Assembly: GCA_020746105.1 (NCBI GenBank)
Contig: CM036618.1
Location: 43,495,014 to 43,559,013 of the forward strand
Source: Trogon surrucura
Lineage: Eukaryota; Chordata; Aves; Trogoniformes; Trogonidae
Direction of reading: 5' to 3'
DNA length: 64,000 nucleotides
In this document: piece after piece, positions 36,200 through 49,153 of the stretch
Numbering within the stretch: the first letter of the stretch is position 1
How the letters are laid out: the number at the start of each line of letters is the position of its first letter
Program-made: the position numbers and the translations under genes
Notes under the pieces: model-generated
Database searches by the model: none
Told to the model about the DNA's origin: nothing
Seen by the model: the letters and a program-made list of their open reading frames with translations, nothing else

Positions 36200-39100
36200 T
36201 TTAGATAGATAAATGATTATTTGCTGTCTTTAGCCAGCCAGATATTTGTAAATGAAGGTATTATCTGTTTTGCGTTCTTGTACAATCCCCAAAATGTGTT
36301 GCCACGTGCTGTAATAAAGATGTGACACTGAATGCAGGATATTGCTGTTTACGTACTGATAGAGCTGTGTGGTAGCCTCTTACTCTGTGTAAAAACTACT
36401 GGCAGATTAGCAGCCAGAATGTTGAGAGCCTTCCAATTTGAAGGCGTGGGGTAGGCCAACTGGCATGGTATTTATGAAAGGGGCATTCATACTGTGCACA
36501 TTGCTAAGCTGCCCACTGTGAATGAGAGAAAGAGAGACAAGCAAAGTGTTATTGAAGCAAAGCCTAGAAAAAGAGCATCAAAGAGATGGGAACAATGAAG
36601 GGCTGCTGTCAGAATGGGATCATGAAAGCCTGAAGCCCTGTAGCAAGGCTGGCAGGTGGATACATACTGCTCCAGATCACAGCAGCAAGACAAGCCATCA
36701 GGATACTATACATAGTCGGCAAGGTTGTTAGAATCCAGTTGCGGTAGATTAGGAGCCCTGCAAGAGAAAGGATTAGCTGCCATGAGCATAGTTTAGATAG
36801 CAGGAACATTGACTGAAAATCTGCAGTCCACTAGCATCTACATTTTTTGTTTTCTTCCTCCTTGTTGCCATCGAAAAAGACCATCATGAAATGAAATGCT
36901 TTGAAGTTTCATTTGGATATATCAGCCTAGAATAAACTTCCTACTCTATTCTCTTCCCAGGTCTGGGGAGTGAGAGCACTGTATTTGTAGCGGTTAGGGA
37001 GAGAAATTTCCATGTGTCTATCTTCCACCAACTCTGTTATCTCTTCTACATCCAAGACATACCTTGGAGTTATCAAGACTATTTAAGTTTCTAGGGAAAT
37101 GCTATAATCAGGAATCTTATGCATGTAGAAGTGAGTGGTCCAAGTGTTGGTTTTGACTTGTTTCTCATAGATACACTAGAAATCCAGCATGTAAGCCTAG
37201 AGAACTTCTCAGGTATGATGAGAATTCAAAATGAATTGCAAAAAAGACCCATGCCCATGTTTTGTCATGGACCCCTAACACCTGAAGTTTATCACTCTTT
37301 GATGACTCCAGCTGCAGGAATTTCCAGTTTTCTGCAGTTTGGTTAGTCTCCTACTGAGATTTGAGATTTGAGAGACAGGCGGGTCCTCTGCACTACTGCC
37401 TGACCAGGGAGTCTGACCTACTTCACAGCAAAACTGGAGATTGCAGCATAATCCAGAAAAGAGGGAATATCAGAAACTAGGACTTCTTTTTTTCTGTATT
37501 TGGCAATCCTCTTTAAATGTGCAGGCAAAACACTCACTTCAGTGAACGTATCAAGTCAAAATCAAACTCCCATAAATCAATTTTATTTGTTTATTAATGT
37601 ATTTTATCAATCAATCCTACCCAGACAAACTATCACAGCTAGTTATACAATTGATTGTATCAAGGTAGTAACAATGCTGATTTTATTTCATGAGGCATAT
37701 GAACTGTATGGTCTGGTTTTGGCTTATGACTCAGTTCATATAATAACAGATCAGCTCAAAGGTAAATGAATAAAATCCTCTACAGGTTCAGAGAAGTATT
37801 TTTCTTGCTACCTGCCTTCCCATTTACTGTGAACAGTAACTATATATATAAAACTATATATAAACTTTGCAGGTATGGACTTTTAGTTTGGATCTTTTCA
37901 TTAGAGTTGATCTATGCTAGTGAACTCTTGCATCTGGCAAATCAAAAATGACCTAAGTACACTTTCCGACGTTTTACTAATTATAAACAATTCATAAGTT
38001 ATTCTAAAGAATTCAGGTGAGGTCCTGCAAATATCACAGTCTACATATTCTGGTATATTGGCTGAATCCAATCCTTCCACAAAATTACTGAATACGTAGT
38101 CTGATGGGAGAGGGAGTGGTGCTGAAATATCAGAGAAAATGGCAAAAGTTCTGCAACATCCATTTTTTAACTCTACTCCCTAAGACTCCTTTAGACATCA
38201 CTCTCTCCTGATCTTCTGATGACCTTACTTTTTTTCATTTATAGTAAACTCTTTTTGGCATGATTGCTCTCTTAGTGACATAGTTCAACCTCATTAAAAT
38301 AGAGCCTGTTCAAGCCTTCCTTCTTTTGCTGCTATTGACAATATTATAATCTTTTCTTGGAATCTAAATGGCAGCTTCAGTATGAATATCTTGAAGTCCT
38401 TATTCTCATGCTATCTTGGTTTTATGATCTATTTTCTACACGTTTTTGTACGTGTAAGGAAAATTTTATTTTTTTTTATGTTTTCCAAGTAACTAATACT
38501 GTGGCAGTTCTTTGGTTTCAATTTGGATAATTTTTATACCCTTTTTTCTAGCAATCCAATTCATTCACATATATTCAGATTGATATTGCAAACCTATTTT
38601 CCTACTTGCTTTAAAAAAAATATATTCTTTTACAAATTCCTCTTTTTCTGAAGCGTGTTCTTTAACAACCTGCTGAGCTCTGTTTTCAAGAATGTTGTGA
38701 CTCTACTTTTCCTCTGTTATTTGCCACTACGAAATTGAAATCTACCTTGAACCAGCAATGTTGTGCTCAGCCTCAGCTGTTATATTTCAAAGAAAACACC
38801 ACGACACTGGCTTCTCGCTTTTTAATCTGGTCTGGGAATGGATCCTCAGGAAACTTCTGCTAAACTACATCACTATTTTTTACCTTTCTGAGATTTTTTG
38901 TTTGGTCAATACCAGTCAAAGATTTAGCAGAGGTAACCCACTGACAAGAGTCGTCATGATTAGCATTGCCCGCTGTTGTAAGCCCCCTCTGAATCCGCTC
39001 TCTTTTTTCTTCTGGATAAATCATAAATTGTTATTTTGGGACTTCCTCTTTGTTCCATGACTATACAACACTCGACACAAGAGGGCATGGGAAATGATTA

Positions 39101-39839
39101 GGACTTCTAAGTGCTAACTATAATTATGATAATTATAATCGATAAGCATTTGCAAGAATGTGATGTTATCCCCTCTCATTTATCAAGTTGGACCATCATT
39201 CACTGAAGTTATATGTAGGTTTAGCAGCTTTATCATATGACACTTTCTTACACTAAAGAATAGAGAACTATAAATGGTGTATGATGAATTCAGCTTAGAT
39301 TGAATTAGAAACAGAAGTTAAAAGCCAAGATCCAGGCAGGAGTAAGCTGCTGGTGAAGGTTGAGGCTGCTATAAACCTGATAAGGAAGAAGTGTGGGGTT
39401 TTAAATTGAGATTGCTAGTAGGATGGCTGTGGGTTTCTGTAGTGACAAACTGTACTTACAGATTCCAGGAGCCCCTGATGAAAAGCTGTTCTCATTCCCT
39501 AATGCTTTATGGGAACACTACAGCCTCTTGGAATATTTTTCAAGCAGAAAGCCATCATCATGACAACACTGGAGAAAGAAGGGCAAAAAAAATTCTTTCT
39601 GGTAGGGAAATAAAGACATCTTAAGCTCGACTTCAAAAGCTCTCTACAGCAAACAGTAGCTGTGGAGATACCGTTTCATCTTTGCCTCTGGGATATTATT
39701 AAGCCTTTCTAGTAGCTCTAACTGCAGGAGAAGGGATTACAGAAGTTGCTGCTGTGTAGCTGCCTGACATACAAATATCTGGAAAAGCACAGATCACGTT
39801 TTTGTACAAGGGCCACTTATTAGACAGCAATGAAAGCTT

Positions 39840-40270
39840 AACCTAGAATGAATAGCACAGCACAGTCTGCTAGCTGCACACAAACAAAAAACATGCAAGA
39901 CCGGCACGATTCATGCTGGCCTTTTAAGTGCTTTGGGAGAATATTCAAGCTCCCGGCTTCCCTTTTGTCATGGCTGTGTATACTGAGACTGGTGCCAATT
40001 GAGGCTGTGATGCGTTGGTACAGAGAACCATGCCATGCCATTCACCCTGCTTCAGTGAAGGCTGTGTCAGCATTTCCATGACAAATCCTTACTTTCAAGG
40101 GTTTACAGCTTAATCATAGCAAAATCCGCAATTGGCTGAAATGGCACATGCTGTTCCAGTGTTAAAAGCTTTGTGTGCAAGCACCAGAAACACAGAGAAA
40201 TAAATGATTTTCAGGTGCTTCTATTTACTTCAAGCTGCTGCTTTGGCCTGGTAATGGCTTTGTATTTTAA
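39840..40270. promoter_or_regulatory. Possible conserved non-coding element (speculative)
   Basis: The block has no simple repeats. It keeps several CpGs (GACCGGCACG near 39900, CCCGG near 39951, GATGCG near 40010) in a region where CpG is otherwise rare, and it has opposing short open frames that do not look coding. Preserved CpGs and even composition suggest selection or low methylation. This is inference from texture only. Confidence 0.15.
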
Positions 40271-43200
40271 TATGGATAGTGTAGAGTCAAGGCCCTTATT
40301 GTGATTTAATTGTTACATTTGAAAGGGAGAAAAAAGTCAAAAGAACTGTGTGGGGTTTTTTTCAGTGCTTTTGAACAGATCACTAAGGATTTTGCAAGAT
40401 TAGCTTGGTGAATCAGAGATTGGACAGTGAATTGCAAAGTGGTAGAAGGCAGTTTAGAAAAAGTTGCTCTCAAAACAAGTCCAGTTTCACTTTGTTAATC
40501 CTGTGAGACTGTGTCAGACTGAACAGGGCTGTTTTCTAGGCCTCCACAGAAATAAGTCTCAGTCAGTGGGTAGTGCAGGATGTCCTTAGCATCTGCTCAC
40601 CCTGTCAAGTCTCAAGCACTCACACTGAAAGACAGATTTTGTTTTTCAAAGATTAGCATGAAAAAGGAAAGTCACCTCTTCTAAATACTGATAAGAAACA
40701 GTGTGATGTTACAAAGCTGGAGAGCTGTCACAGTTGGAGGATTGTCACTGCAATAAATGGTCTTTAGGGAAGCGCAGCAAGTGGTTCCTGGTCAAAGGTG
40801 ATAGAGCTGGTTACTGCAGGGTGACCTGCATAAATCAGGAAGATGAATAATTGTTTGTAGATTTGGGCATAAGCTCGATGTTCTTCGCTATCTGTAAGTT
40901 AAGTGCTGATGCTGTCATTTTTACTCTTAATGTGCTGCTCTCTGACACTTGCAATGCTCATAAACAAAACTATTGTTATGAACTTGAAAAGAAGCCACTC
41001 AACTTTTTTTCATCCCAGATACAGTCCTTATGTTGAAGATTTTTATGGCCATCTAATCTCAGATATTTGTTTCTATAATTCAAGTAAGGATATTTTCATG
41101 TTTGAATTTAAACCTTCTGTTACAGTTAATCTTGCAGGATTCACACAATACCTTTTGTACTTTTCATTTGCAAAAGTTGTGTGAGTCCAGACACAGAGTC
41201 TGTGCATAACAGACTTTAATAACTCATGTAAATATAGACCTTCAGGGAAAGATTTTAAATTATAATTCTTTCCTGTTTTAAATAACGCTATATAATAATG
41301 AATACTGAGGATCCATCTCTTCTAGGCTACTATGAAAATGTACTTTATACTTATTTTTTTTCCATATGTGACCAATACCAATATATTGATTACAGAAAAG
41401 ATAATTGATCAAGAAATCATTAATATTTAGGATTTTGAAAACAAAATCAGTTTAAGTAGGGAATATTGTCACTTAATTGAGCAAAGTGTAAGTAACCTGC
41501 AAATTGAAATTCTGAATGAACTAGTGGCTAGAAATGAAACAGCTTCTATAAATAGCTATTTGCAAAAGAGGTCCAAATTTCCACTTTGAAGAATTTATTT
41601 TTAGCCTTACTATGCTCCCTCAAATGAAGCTTTAAATAACAGACCACTTGGATGAGTACTACATAGAAAATATGAATGAATAAACACTCTTACATGAAGT
41701 AAAGAAGCAGAAAAAATATTCAGGGACTCATTAAGCTGGATCTTTCATGGGACAACAAAATAAATGTGAAACCAAACAAAGCGACACACAAGGACAAGAC
41801 TATTGTTCCTGTGAGAAAGTGGCCTGTGTATTGTGCTTTTGCTTGTCTTAACTTGCTTGTGCTGCGTAAAAATTAAATGGCTGACATGATATCATCGCGT
41901 TTAAAGGAATTTGAGATGTTGTCATGCTCAGTCTGATGGCTTCCCACATATCTTGTCATTGAATTCTCTGTTTCTACTTTGTTTCATATGGCAATGCATA
42001 TTCATACAGTTTAGTACCAGAACACTGCAAAATAAGAATTTTTTGATAGTTGTAGAAGTGAGAAAATTACCAAAAAACTCTCTTTATTAGTTTAAATTAC
42101 TTCAAATCAAACTAGAGCAGTGCTGAGATGTCGAGTAGGAATGGCGCAAGTGGGAACATGGTACCATGGCACAGCACTCCTTCTCCATCAACTCCAGCAA
42201 GGCAAGCCAATCTCATTTGGTCATGACGCTCATATAAGTGTTGTCATAAAGGGAAACTATATGACCTGACATACAGGTATTTTCTGAAGCCAAGACCTGG
42301 TTGTATATTGTTTTATGATTTAGAGAACCAGTAAGTGTTAAACTGGCTATTGATGATCCAGATATGTGGCAAACTGAAATCTGGAAATTATCTTGTGAAA
42401 CCTGTTTTCGACATCCCAAATTTTCCTTTCTTCTCTGTCCCCCCTCCATCTTCTCTGTGTATGTTTAGTCATATATTTAATACCACAAATACGGGATCAA
42501 AATTTTCTACTTGCACTTTTCAGGTAGAAATGCCTTCAGAGTAGATACATTGTAATTATTGACTCCATATCAGAGATAACTGAGTAAATCTGAATATAGC
42601 CTAGAAGCCTAATGGTCTCGTCTGACATTAAAATCCATGACTCTGTAAATAATTGTAATAGTAATCTGAGGATCTTATAACACTTCTAAGAAAAATGGAG
42701 TGACCCTAAATATAAAATTCTTGTAAAGACAAGAAAAACTCCTTTAGGCATTTAGCCAAGCTAACACATTGCAGAAAATTAATTCTTATGTTTGTGCTTT
42801 CAGCAAGAAATATGTCACTATGTAGAAATTATATGAAAAGGATAACCACTTCCTTTACAAAAATATGTGCTGAAAGAGGAAACTTGTATAAACACTTTAG
42901 GTAAAAATATAGTCTTTATTTCTCCTTTTTGAAAAAATGAAATACATTCTAAATTACCTGGTGTAAATGATGCATCATGATATGATGAAAATGCCTGTAT
43001 TTTTCAGTCAATGCAGTATCAGATTGTGTAATAAGGTTAAAATACAGCTTAAATGATTTTAAATTGCTGAATTACACTTAGCAAATTTCAGAGAATGTAG
43101 AATTTATGTCAAATTCATATCTTAGGTTGAGCATGAAAATCAACACATGAGTACACGGACAAATAAAATACAAAATAATAAAACAAATATTTTGAAATCT

Positions 43201-44255
43201 TTCATACACTTACTGTTTTACAAAGTCTTATTTTAAATTAACTAATGAGCGAATTAAACAAAATCTATTTAAAAACCTGTCAGTGGTATACTATATTTCA
43301 GAAATGATCAAAACTAAGAACATAGTTAAACATTTTAAATCTGTAAATATCTTGATATTTTGCAATACAGTGTATATTAACCATAGTAACAGTGTTAAGA
43401 AATTTAAATTCAAAATAACTTTAAGTGTTAAAGGTTTATCTGATTTTTCCTTCTTAGAAGTAATAGCTTCCTTTAATACATGCTTTAACTACTTTATCCA
43501 GTCAGACATCTTATGCCTTTAGAAATGGGAATGGTACTTAGAATTCCTAAGATTTTTTTCTTCTAATCTAGTTTAATTTGTGGAGACTTAAAATGAAAAT
43601 TTTGTGCTTATTTTATAAATAGGAAAGAACTTCTACAAGTTCTATTGCAAGTAATTCCACAAAATTAGCAAATTAATTCATTATTTATATTTCTTAGTTT
43701 GTGCATATCAGCTATTTCAATGATCTTTGATGAGGAAATTTATATATGACTTTAATATTTTCTTTTAAATTTTAAAGACTAAAGAGGTTAAAATGCACAA
43801 ATAAACAATAAAGACCCAACAAAGCAATAAACCAATATTTATGGTGTTGATTTATTCAGTATAAATTAATATTTTATAATTCCTAATTTGTAACAGAAGT
43901 GGAAACATGATTATGGAGACTGAAATACTACTTGTTTTTGAAATATGGTTGAAATATATAAAGACATATATATAAAGAAATATATAAATGCCTCTTTAGT
44001 ATTCTGCATGTCAATCTTAGAAAACTGGGCTGCCTGTATACTTTTAAAGAATAATTGCTTAGTGCTTAATACCCTAAGACGAAAAACCTGAAAATCTCTG
44101 AAAAGATCTGTGACAAACTAGTTGTCTGTAGAATGGAAAGAGTGGGAGTAATGTCAGAAAAACTTCTAGTGCACTGATGAATTGTTCAAAATCAATTTTA
44201 ATTTCAGGAACAAATACTGGGAGGGGGGAGGGGAAAGTAAAGATTAAATTAAAAG

Positions 44256-44281
44256 ATAGATCATTCAGTGGAATGATCTAT
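44256..44281. repeat. Perfect hairpin, 11-bp arms, 4-base loop
   Basis: ATAGATCATTC (44256-44266) is followed by AGTG and then GAATGATCTAT (44271-44281), the exact reverse complement. The tight loop makes it a strong cruciform or RNA hairpin candidate, but the stem is short for a microRNA precursor. Confidence 0.9.
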
Positions 44282-47200
44282 GCAGCTAAGAAAGTAAAGG
44301 GAAACAAATTCCATGAAAGTCACTCTCATAAATTGTGATATATAACCCTCCATTTACTCACATATTGTAATATATAAAAAAAATATACTGTGTATTTAAA
44401 GTTATGTCTCTCTGCATCAGTGGTGTGCTGGAGTGATAGCAGCTGATGTGCCAACGGCTGTGGAAATATTACACCAAGCCAGAGAAGCAGACAATATCTT
44501 CGAGATGCTGGTAGAATCATAACTGCCAGAAATATTTCCTACATGACTTTTAAAGAGGTGGAGAATGTAGTTCTTCCAGCACAGCTCTGCAGCAATGAAT
44601 GGCCTTTTAAGTAAGGCAAGCAGTACTGTGTTATGACAATCAGAGCCCTTGAACAGGAGGTAGGAGCAGTGGGAGGGAGATGGAGAATAGCTTTATGCAG
44701 CCTGCAGTGATATACTCTGCCCCCAGGTACCTTTTTTAGCTTCTATCAGAAGGTAAAAACTTGCTAAACGCTGTCAGCAACCCTGAATGCGTCAGTAGTA
44801 AGAATGAAGCCTGTACAGCAATGGAAATGCTTTAAATGCGTTTAAGTTGAGAGGAAAATAAGAATGTGGCAGAAATATAAAATCTTAAGGTATATAAACT
44901 AGTGTTAGACATAAATCTCTATTTGTGAAGACAAGAAGAAAGGCTTACATTGAAAAAGCAGTACAGGGCTAATTGGGGAGCAATGAGAGAGAGGGGATGA
45001 GAGAGAGGAATTTGCGCTCTAGAACTGAGAAAACGCCTCTGGCACAATTACTCTGAAGAACATCACATCTATAAACTGATGCACACACCTCAGAGATTAT
45101 ACCAAAGACAAAACTGGAGAAAGAGCTGTCCCGGACTGGCAGCCCTGTGGGCACGAGCTGATCACCAGCACTGCTAACAGCTTCCCTCTGGGCTGGGGGA
45201 GGTAGCTGGCAGGCACAGTGCATGCAAATGGTGATTTCCAACAGGGGCACTGGAGCATGTGCGAAAGGATTTGATGTTGGATATAATCTAGTATAATGAA
45301 TTACGTTTTATTTTTCATAACTGTTTCCAATCTTCTATCCAGACTTCTACTCCAGGTGGATCTGTGTGAACCCTATAACTGTTCCTGAGTTGTCTCTAGA
45401 AGTAGCAGGTCCAAGTAAAATGATGTGCACCAGCCTTCTCTCAAAAGACTTTTGTTTCAAGAAAAGACTAGGGACCCAAGGCACACGGGAGCTATAGCTC
45501 CTATTTGGAAAAACAGCGTGACACCTAGAGCCACAGTCTTTGGAGAAGTTCTGTCTGAGAAGCCTAGGTCACTGTAACATCTACAAAGAGGATATCATGG
45601 TCCGGAGCAAACCCTGAAGCCTGCCCGGATTTCCTCTCACAGATGACACCATCTTTATCCACCAAACTGCCTGTTTCGGAAGATGGAGAGAAACATGCAT
45701 TTTCCCAGGGAGTTATGTCTTTTGTTGTACAGCACTGCTGAATACAAGCCTCTCTTTCCAGGCTGCAAGAGTGACTCCTGGGTATCTTAGGCATCCAGCT
45801 TGGTAACTGTTTTTACTTGAGAACAGCTTTTCTACCACAGAAACCCTGTGAGTAATTGTCTACAATGGAGATTTTTTTACCTGGTCTTCTGTAGGGGTAC
45901 CATCTAAGGGAACTCTAACAGTATGGAGACTGAATGCTGGCTTCTCATATGACTACATAATTTTCTTTTAACTCCAGTAAGGCAATGATGCAGGATAAAA
46001 AGGTGAATTAGTAAACAAGGAATTTTAACTTCATGGTAGTAGTACTGTATCTGTGCTGTAGAGTTCAGTACCACACATGCTATGTGCCATTCAAAAAAGT
46101 CAATCAAAATAGTGCAGAAAGCTTTTTAATATTTTGCACACATGGAATTCATGCACAAATACGTTGTATTTGATAATAAACTGGAAACTACTCACTGAAC
46201 AAGCAGTCACTCATGGTACTCATTGTGACTTCATTTGGAAAAGGTAGCAAGAAGGATTCTGGCAGAATCTGAAGAAAGGAAGATTTTAAGAGTATAAGCT
46301 TACCTTGACCCAACATATACAACTTTGCAAGTGTTAAAATGAGAAAACATTATTTAATATTTGCAAGATTAAAAATAATGCAAAAAAATCTGTGTGTATA
46401 TAATTTGGGGAAATGGTTTTCCATTATATAAGGTTTATAAAAGGTTTCATGGGAGTTGTTTTTAATAATAAACTTACTTACTAACTTTTCTAATCATTCA
46501 TATTTATGAATGACTTTTTTTCTCAGCAACGTTTCTTAGAAGATTGCTGTGGACTGCAACTGAATTCCTTGCAGACTGGTATGAAAAGTTCCAGAATTCA
46601 GTTAAAATAATGAGATTTTTCACCCCATGAAAACTCTCAGGAATATTTTCCCATCTTCATTAAAAGAAAGCCAAACAAACCACAAATGAATTAGCCTGTA
46701 GGAAAAGAGATAATTTTGAACAGAGATTTCGTTTGTACTATATATAGTTATATTGCAAATGCTTTTTATCTCCACCTTAGAAATAAGCACTCTGTCTATT
46801 TATATGCTTTTTTCATTTGTCTTTTTTTTTGTTTGCAAATTTACTTCCATCCAAAGTTCAAAATTTTTCATTTCTTCTCCATTTTTGTTTCCTCCCCTTT
46901 TCCTTCATTGCTGACATGCACAAGGCTTTTCAATCCCTGTGAGTCAATTTGAAACCTGTGAGAGACTGCTGCAAGCAATATCTTCCCTGATCATAACAAT
47001 TTGATGTAGACTCATTCCCTGTGCAGATCTAAAGAGGAAAGTAAATTGGAATTTTTTTCAGCTAGGGAGAAAACAGCAGTGCCAAATACCTGAAGTCATT
47101 GAAGGCATGATTTCAAAGATGATCTTAGGATTTAGGAGCCATGACACCTGTCTCATTTAGCACACTACTGGCGATTGGCTACCAGAAGTGGTTGCACCCC

Positions 47201-48055
47201 TTTCTAGCCAGTAGGAAAGCAGGAGAGAATAAGCAAAGGCTAAAGCTGCAGAGTTTGCTTTGAAATGATAAAAGTAGTGCTAAATATCTTTGAAGGAAAA
47301 GGTACGTATGAGTTCAGAGATATTTTAAGGCAATATGAAAACATTTCTTTTAACTCATTTTGGTAACAGGCCTATACTCTTTGGTAATTCATGTACTATT
47401 CTCTGTTTAATCACATATTTTAAAACTTAGTACTTTTAAAATCGTGCCATAAAGATAATAATTTTCTCTTTAAGTAGATAACTCAAACATGTTAATATGT
47501 TACTATTACTGTCTGTATTTTGATACTACCTACAGGACTGATCACCCTCTCAAGTTATTGTGCCTCTTTTTGCTGTGTAATACATTGAGTACATTCAGAT
47601 ATAATAAACAGAGAATTCTTGTCCTATAGGACACACTGTAAAAAATGACAACTTAGATGTACAACAAACAGAGCACTAAACAGTAAAACTGTTGTAATCC
47701 ATTCTTTATTGGGAGACATTCAGTATGAATGTCAACTATACTATGGCATTTGGCATTTTTTTAACATGCTCTTAAGCATGACAAAATAGTTAAAAATCTG
47801 ATAACATTGGTACAGATAGCTGAAGCCCAAATATCAACACTCAAGAAAATTGCCCAACCTTGATTTACTCCCTTAGCAAAAATATCAGATAGAGATACCA
47901 ACCAAGCATGAGTCAATTATGTCAAACCACTGCGAAAAAACCCAAAATACTGGACCTTCAGACTGGGTGGAGATAGTTGCATCTGGAAGGCACATGCAAT
48001 AATTTTATATTTCTTCCTGCTACTGGAAAGTGACACCTGGGATCAAAATGTGCAG

Positions 48056-48060
48056 CTACT
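48056..48060 (+). repeat. Target-site duplication, left copy (CTACT)
   Basis: CTACT directly precedes the LTR start TGTCCTG and is repeated at 48690-48694 directly after the LTR. A 5-6 bp duplication is the usual retroviral integrase footprint. Confidence 0.75.
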
Positions 48061-48689
48061 TGTCCTGATTTCCCCTGGGATAGAGTTAATTTTCATCCTG
48101 GTAGATGTGTTTTAGATTTAGTGGAAGAACAATGTTAGTAACACATGGTGCTTTAGTTGTTGCTAAGTAGTCCTTAGACTAAGTTAAGGATTTTTCATTT
48201 TCCTATGTTTTGCTAATGTGCAGGAGCACAAGAAACTGGGAGGAAGCATGGCCAGGACAGTTGACCTGAACTAGTCAAAAACATATTCCCTGCCATAGAA
48301 TGTCATGCTCAGTAGGAAAATTGGGTGAAGTTTGCTGGGGAGGCAGATTGTTGCTCAGCCGTCAGTCAGCAGATGGTGAACTACTGCATTGTGCATCTCT
48401 TGTATTTTCTTGAGTTTTATTTCTCTATTGTTCACTATTATCACTATTATTTTTATTTTTCTTTATTTGTTACTATTGCTATTTTACTTTATTTTACTTT
48501 ATTTTATTTTATTTTATTTTATTTTATTTTATTTTATTTTATTTTATTTTATTCTATATTTTATTATGACATTCTCACCTCAGCCCACAAGTTTTACTTT
48601 TTTGTTTTGGTTTCTTCTCTCCAGCCCACTGGGAGACGGAAGGAGTGACCGAGTAGTGTTTAGTTGCTAGCTGGGATTAAACCACAATT
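48061..48689 (+). mobile_element. Solo ERV LTR, sense, with CTACT target duplication
   Basis: The block begins TGTCCTGATTTCCCCTGGG and runs through GGGATAGAGTTAATTTTC, AACACATGGTGCTTTAGTTG, GAAACTGGGAGGAAGC, GCCAGGACAGTTGACC and TCATGCTCAGTAGG. It ends GCTGGGATTAAACCACAATT. From memory this is a very abundant type of avian solo LTR. The canonical final CA appears to have mutated to TT. The 5-bp duplication CTACT on both sides supports these borders and shows that two LTRs collapsed to one by recombination. A TATA box is expected after CATGCTCAGTA, but here it is degraded to GGAAAATT. A (TTTTA)n expansion lies in the second half. The 107-codon open frame at 48325-48648 is incidental. Confidence 0.85.
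48474..48560 (+). repeat. (ATTTT)n microsatellite inside the LTR
   Basis: About a dozen ATTTT units, the first few with ATTTTACTTT variants, replace the T-rich middle of the LTR. It grew after insertion or with the family's own T-rich segment. Confidence 0.9.
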
Positions 48690-48694
48690 CTACT
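48690..48694 (+). repeat. Target-site duplication, right copy (CTACT)
   Basis: This is the second copy of the 5-base target sequence at the 3' end of the solo LTR. Confidence 0.75.
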
Positions 48695-48756
48695 TATGAA
48701 TGATAAGAAGGGTAGAAAATCTGATCTAAAAGAAAAAGAAAAAATAAATGATTGAC

Positions 48757-48776
48757 AAATAAATAAATAAATAAAA
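48757..48776 (+). repeat. Short (AAAT)n microsatellite
   Basis: Five imperfect AAAT units lie just after the solo LTR, in an A-rich stretch that continues to about 48811. Confidence 0.7.
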
Positions 48777-48946
48777 ACAGATAAATGAATCAAGCAATAA
48801 ATAAACAAATGGAAGACATGGAGAGGCTTTAATGATAGAAGAGGAAAGAAACTTAGCAACAGTCTTCAATGCCTATAATGAAGATGCAGGGAAGGAGTAC
48901 AATACTCACTACGTCCAAGGTGGCTAAGATGAGGAAAGGGGTTGAA

Positions 48947-49143
48947 TAATAGAATCTTTTATGTTGAAAAGGACCTTTATGATCAGTAAGTCCAACTGTT
49001 AATGTAGCAATGCCAGACCCACCATTAAACCATGTCCCAAAGCACCAAAACTTGCAAGTACCTCCAGGAATGGTGACTCAAACACTGCCCTGGGCAACCT
49101 GTTCCAATGCTTAACAACTCTTTCCATGAAGAAATCTTTCTTT
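48947..49143 (-). mobile_element. CR1 LINE 3' end fragment, about 0.2 kb
   Basis: On the minus strand this is the last 200 bases of a CR1. Plus-strand landmarks are AATAGAATC (tail), TTGAAAAGGACCTTTATGAT, AAGTCCAACTGTTAATGTAG, ACCATGTCCCAAAGCACC and CCTGGGCAACCTGTTCCAAT. No coding sequence of use remains. Its sequence differs from both CR1 copies above, so a third subfamily or age is represented. It ends in a poly-T run (49139-49153), which may mark the truncation point. Confidence 0.88.
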
Positions 49144-49153
49144 TTTTTTTTTT

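Larger units (their letters stand above)
36200..48060. other. AT-rich unique DNA, no gene seen
   Basis: 11.9 kb without a supported gene, RNA gene or transposon. It contains a perfect 11-bp-arm hairpin (44256-44281) and several less AT-rich, repeat-free blocks (about 39840-40270, 44540-44700 and 47100-47260) that could be regulatory. Open frames are all under about 110 codons and unremarkable. Confidence 0.5.

Noticed and set aside
35874-36212. 112- and 92-codon Lys-Glu-Gly frames
   Set aside because: They are translations of the GGAA array.
48325-48670. 107- and 93-codon plus-strand frames rich in Phe, Tyr and Leu
   Set aside because: They are translations of the (ATTTT)n part of a solo LTR.
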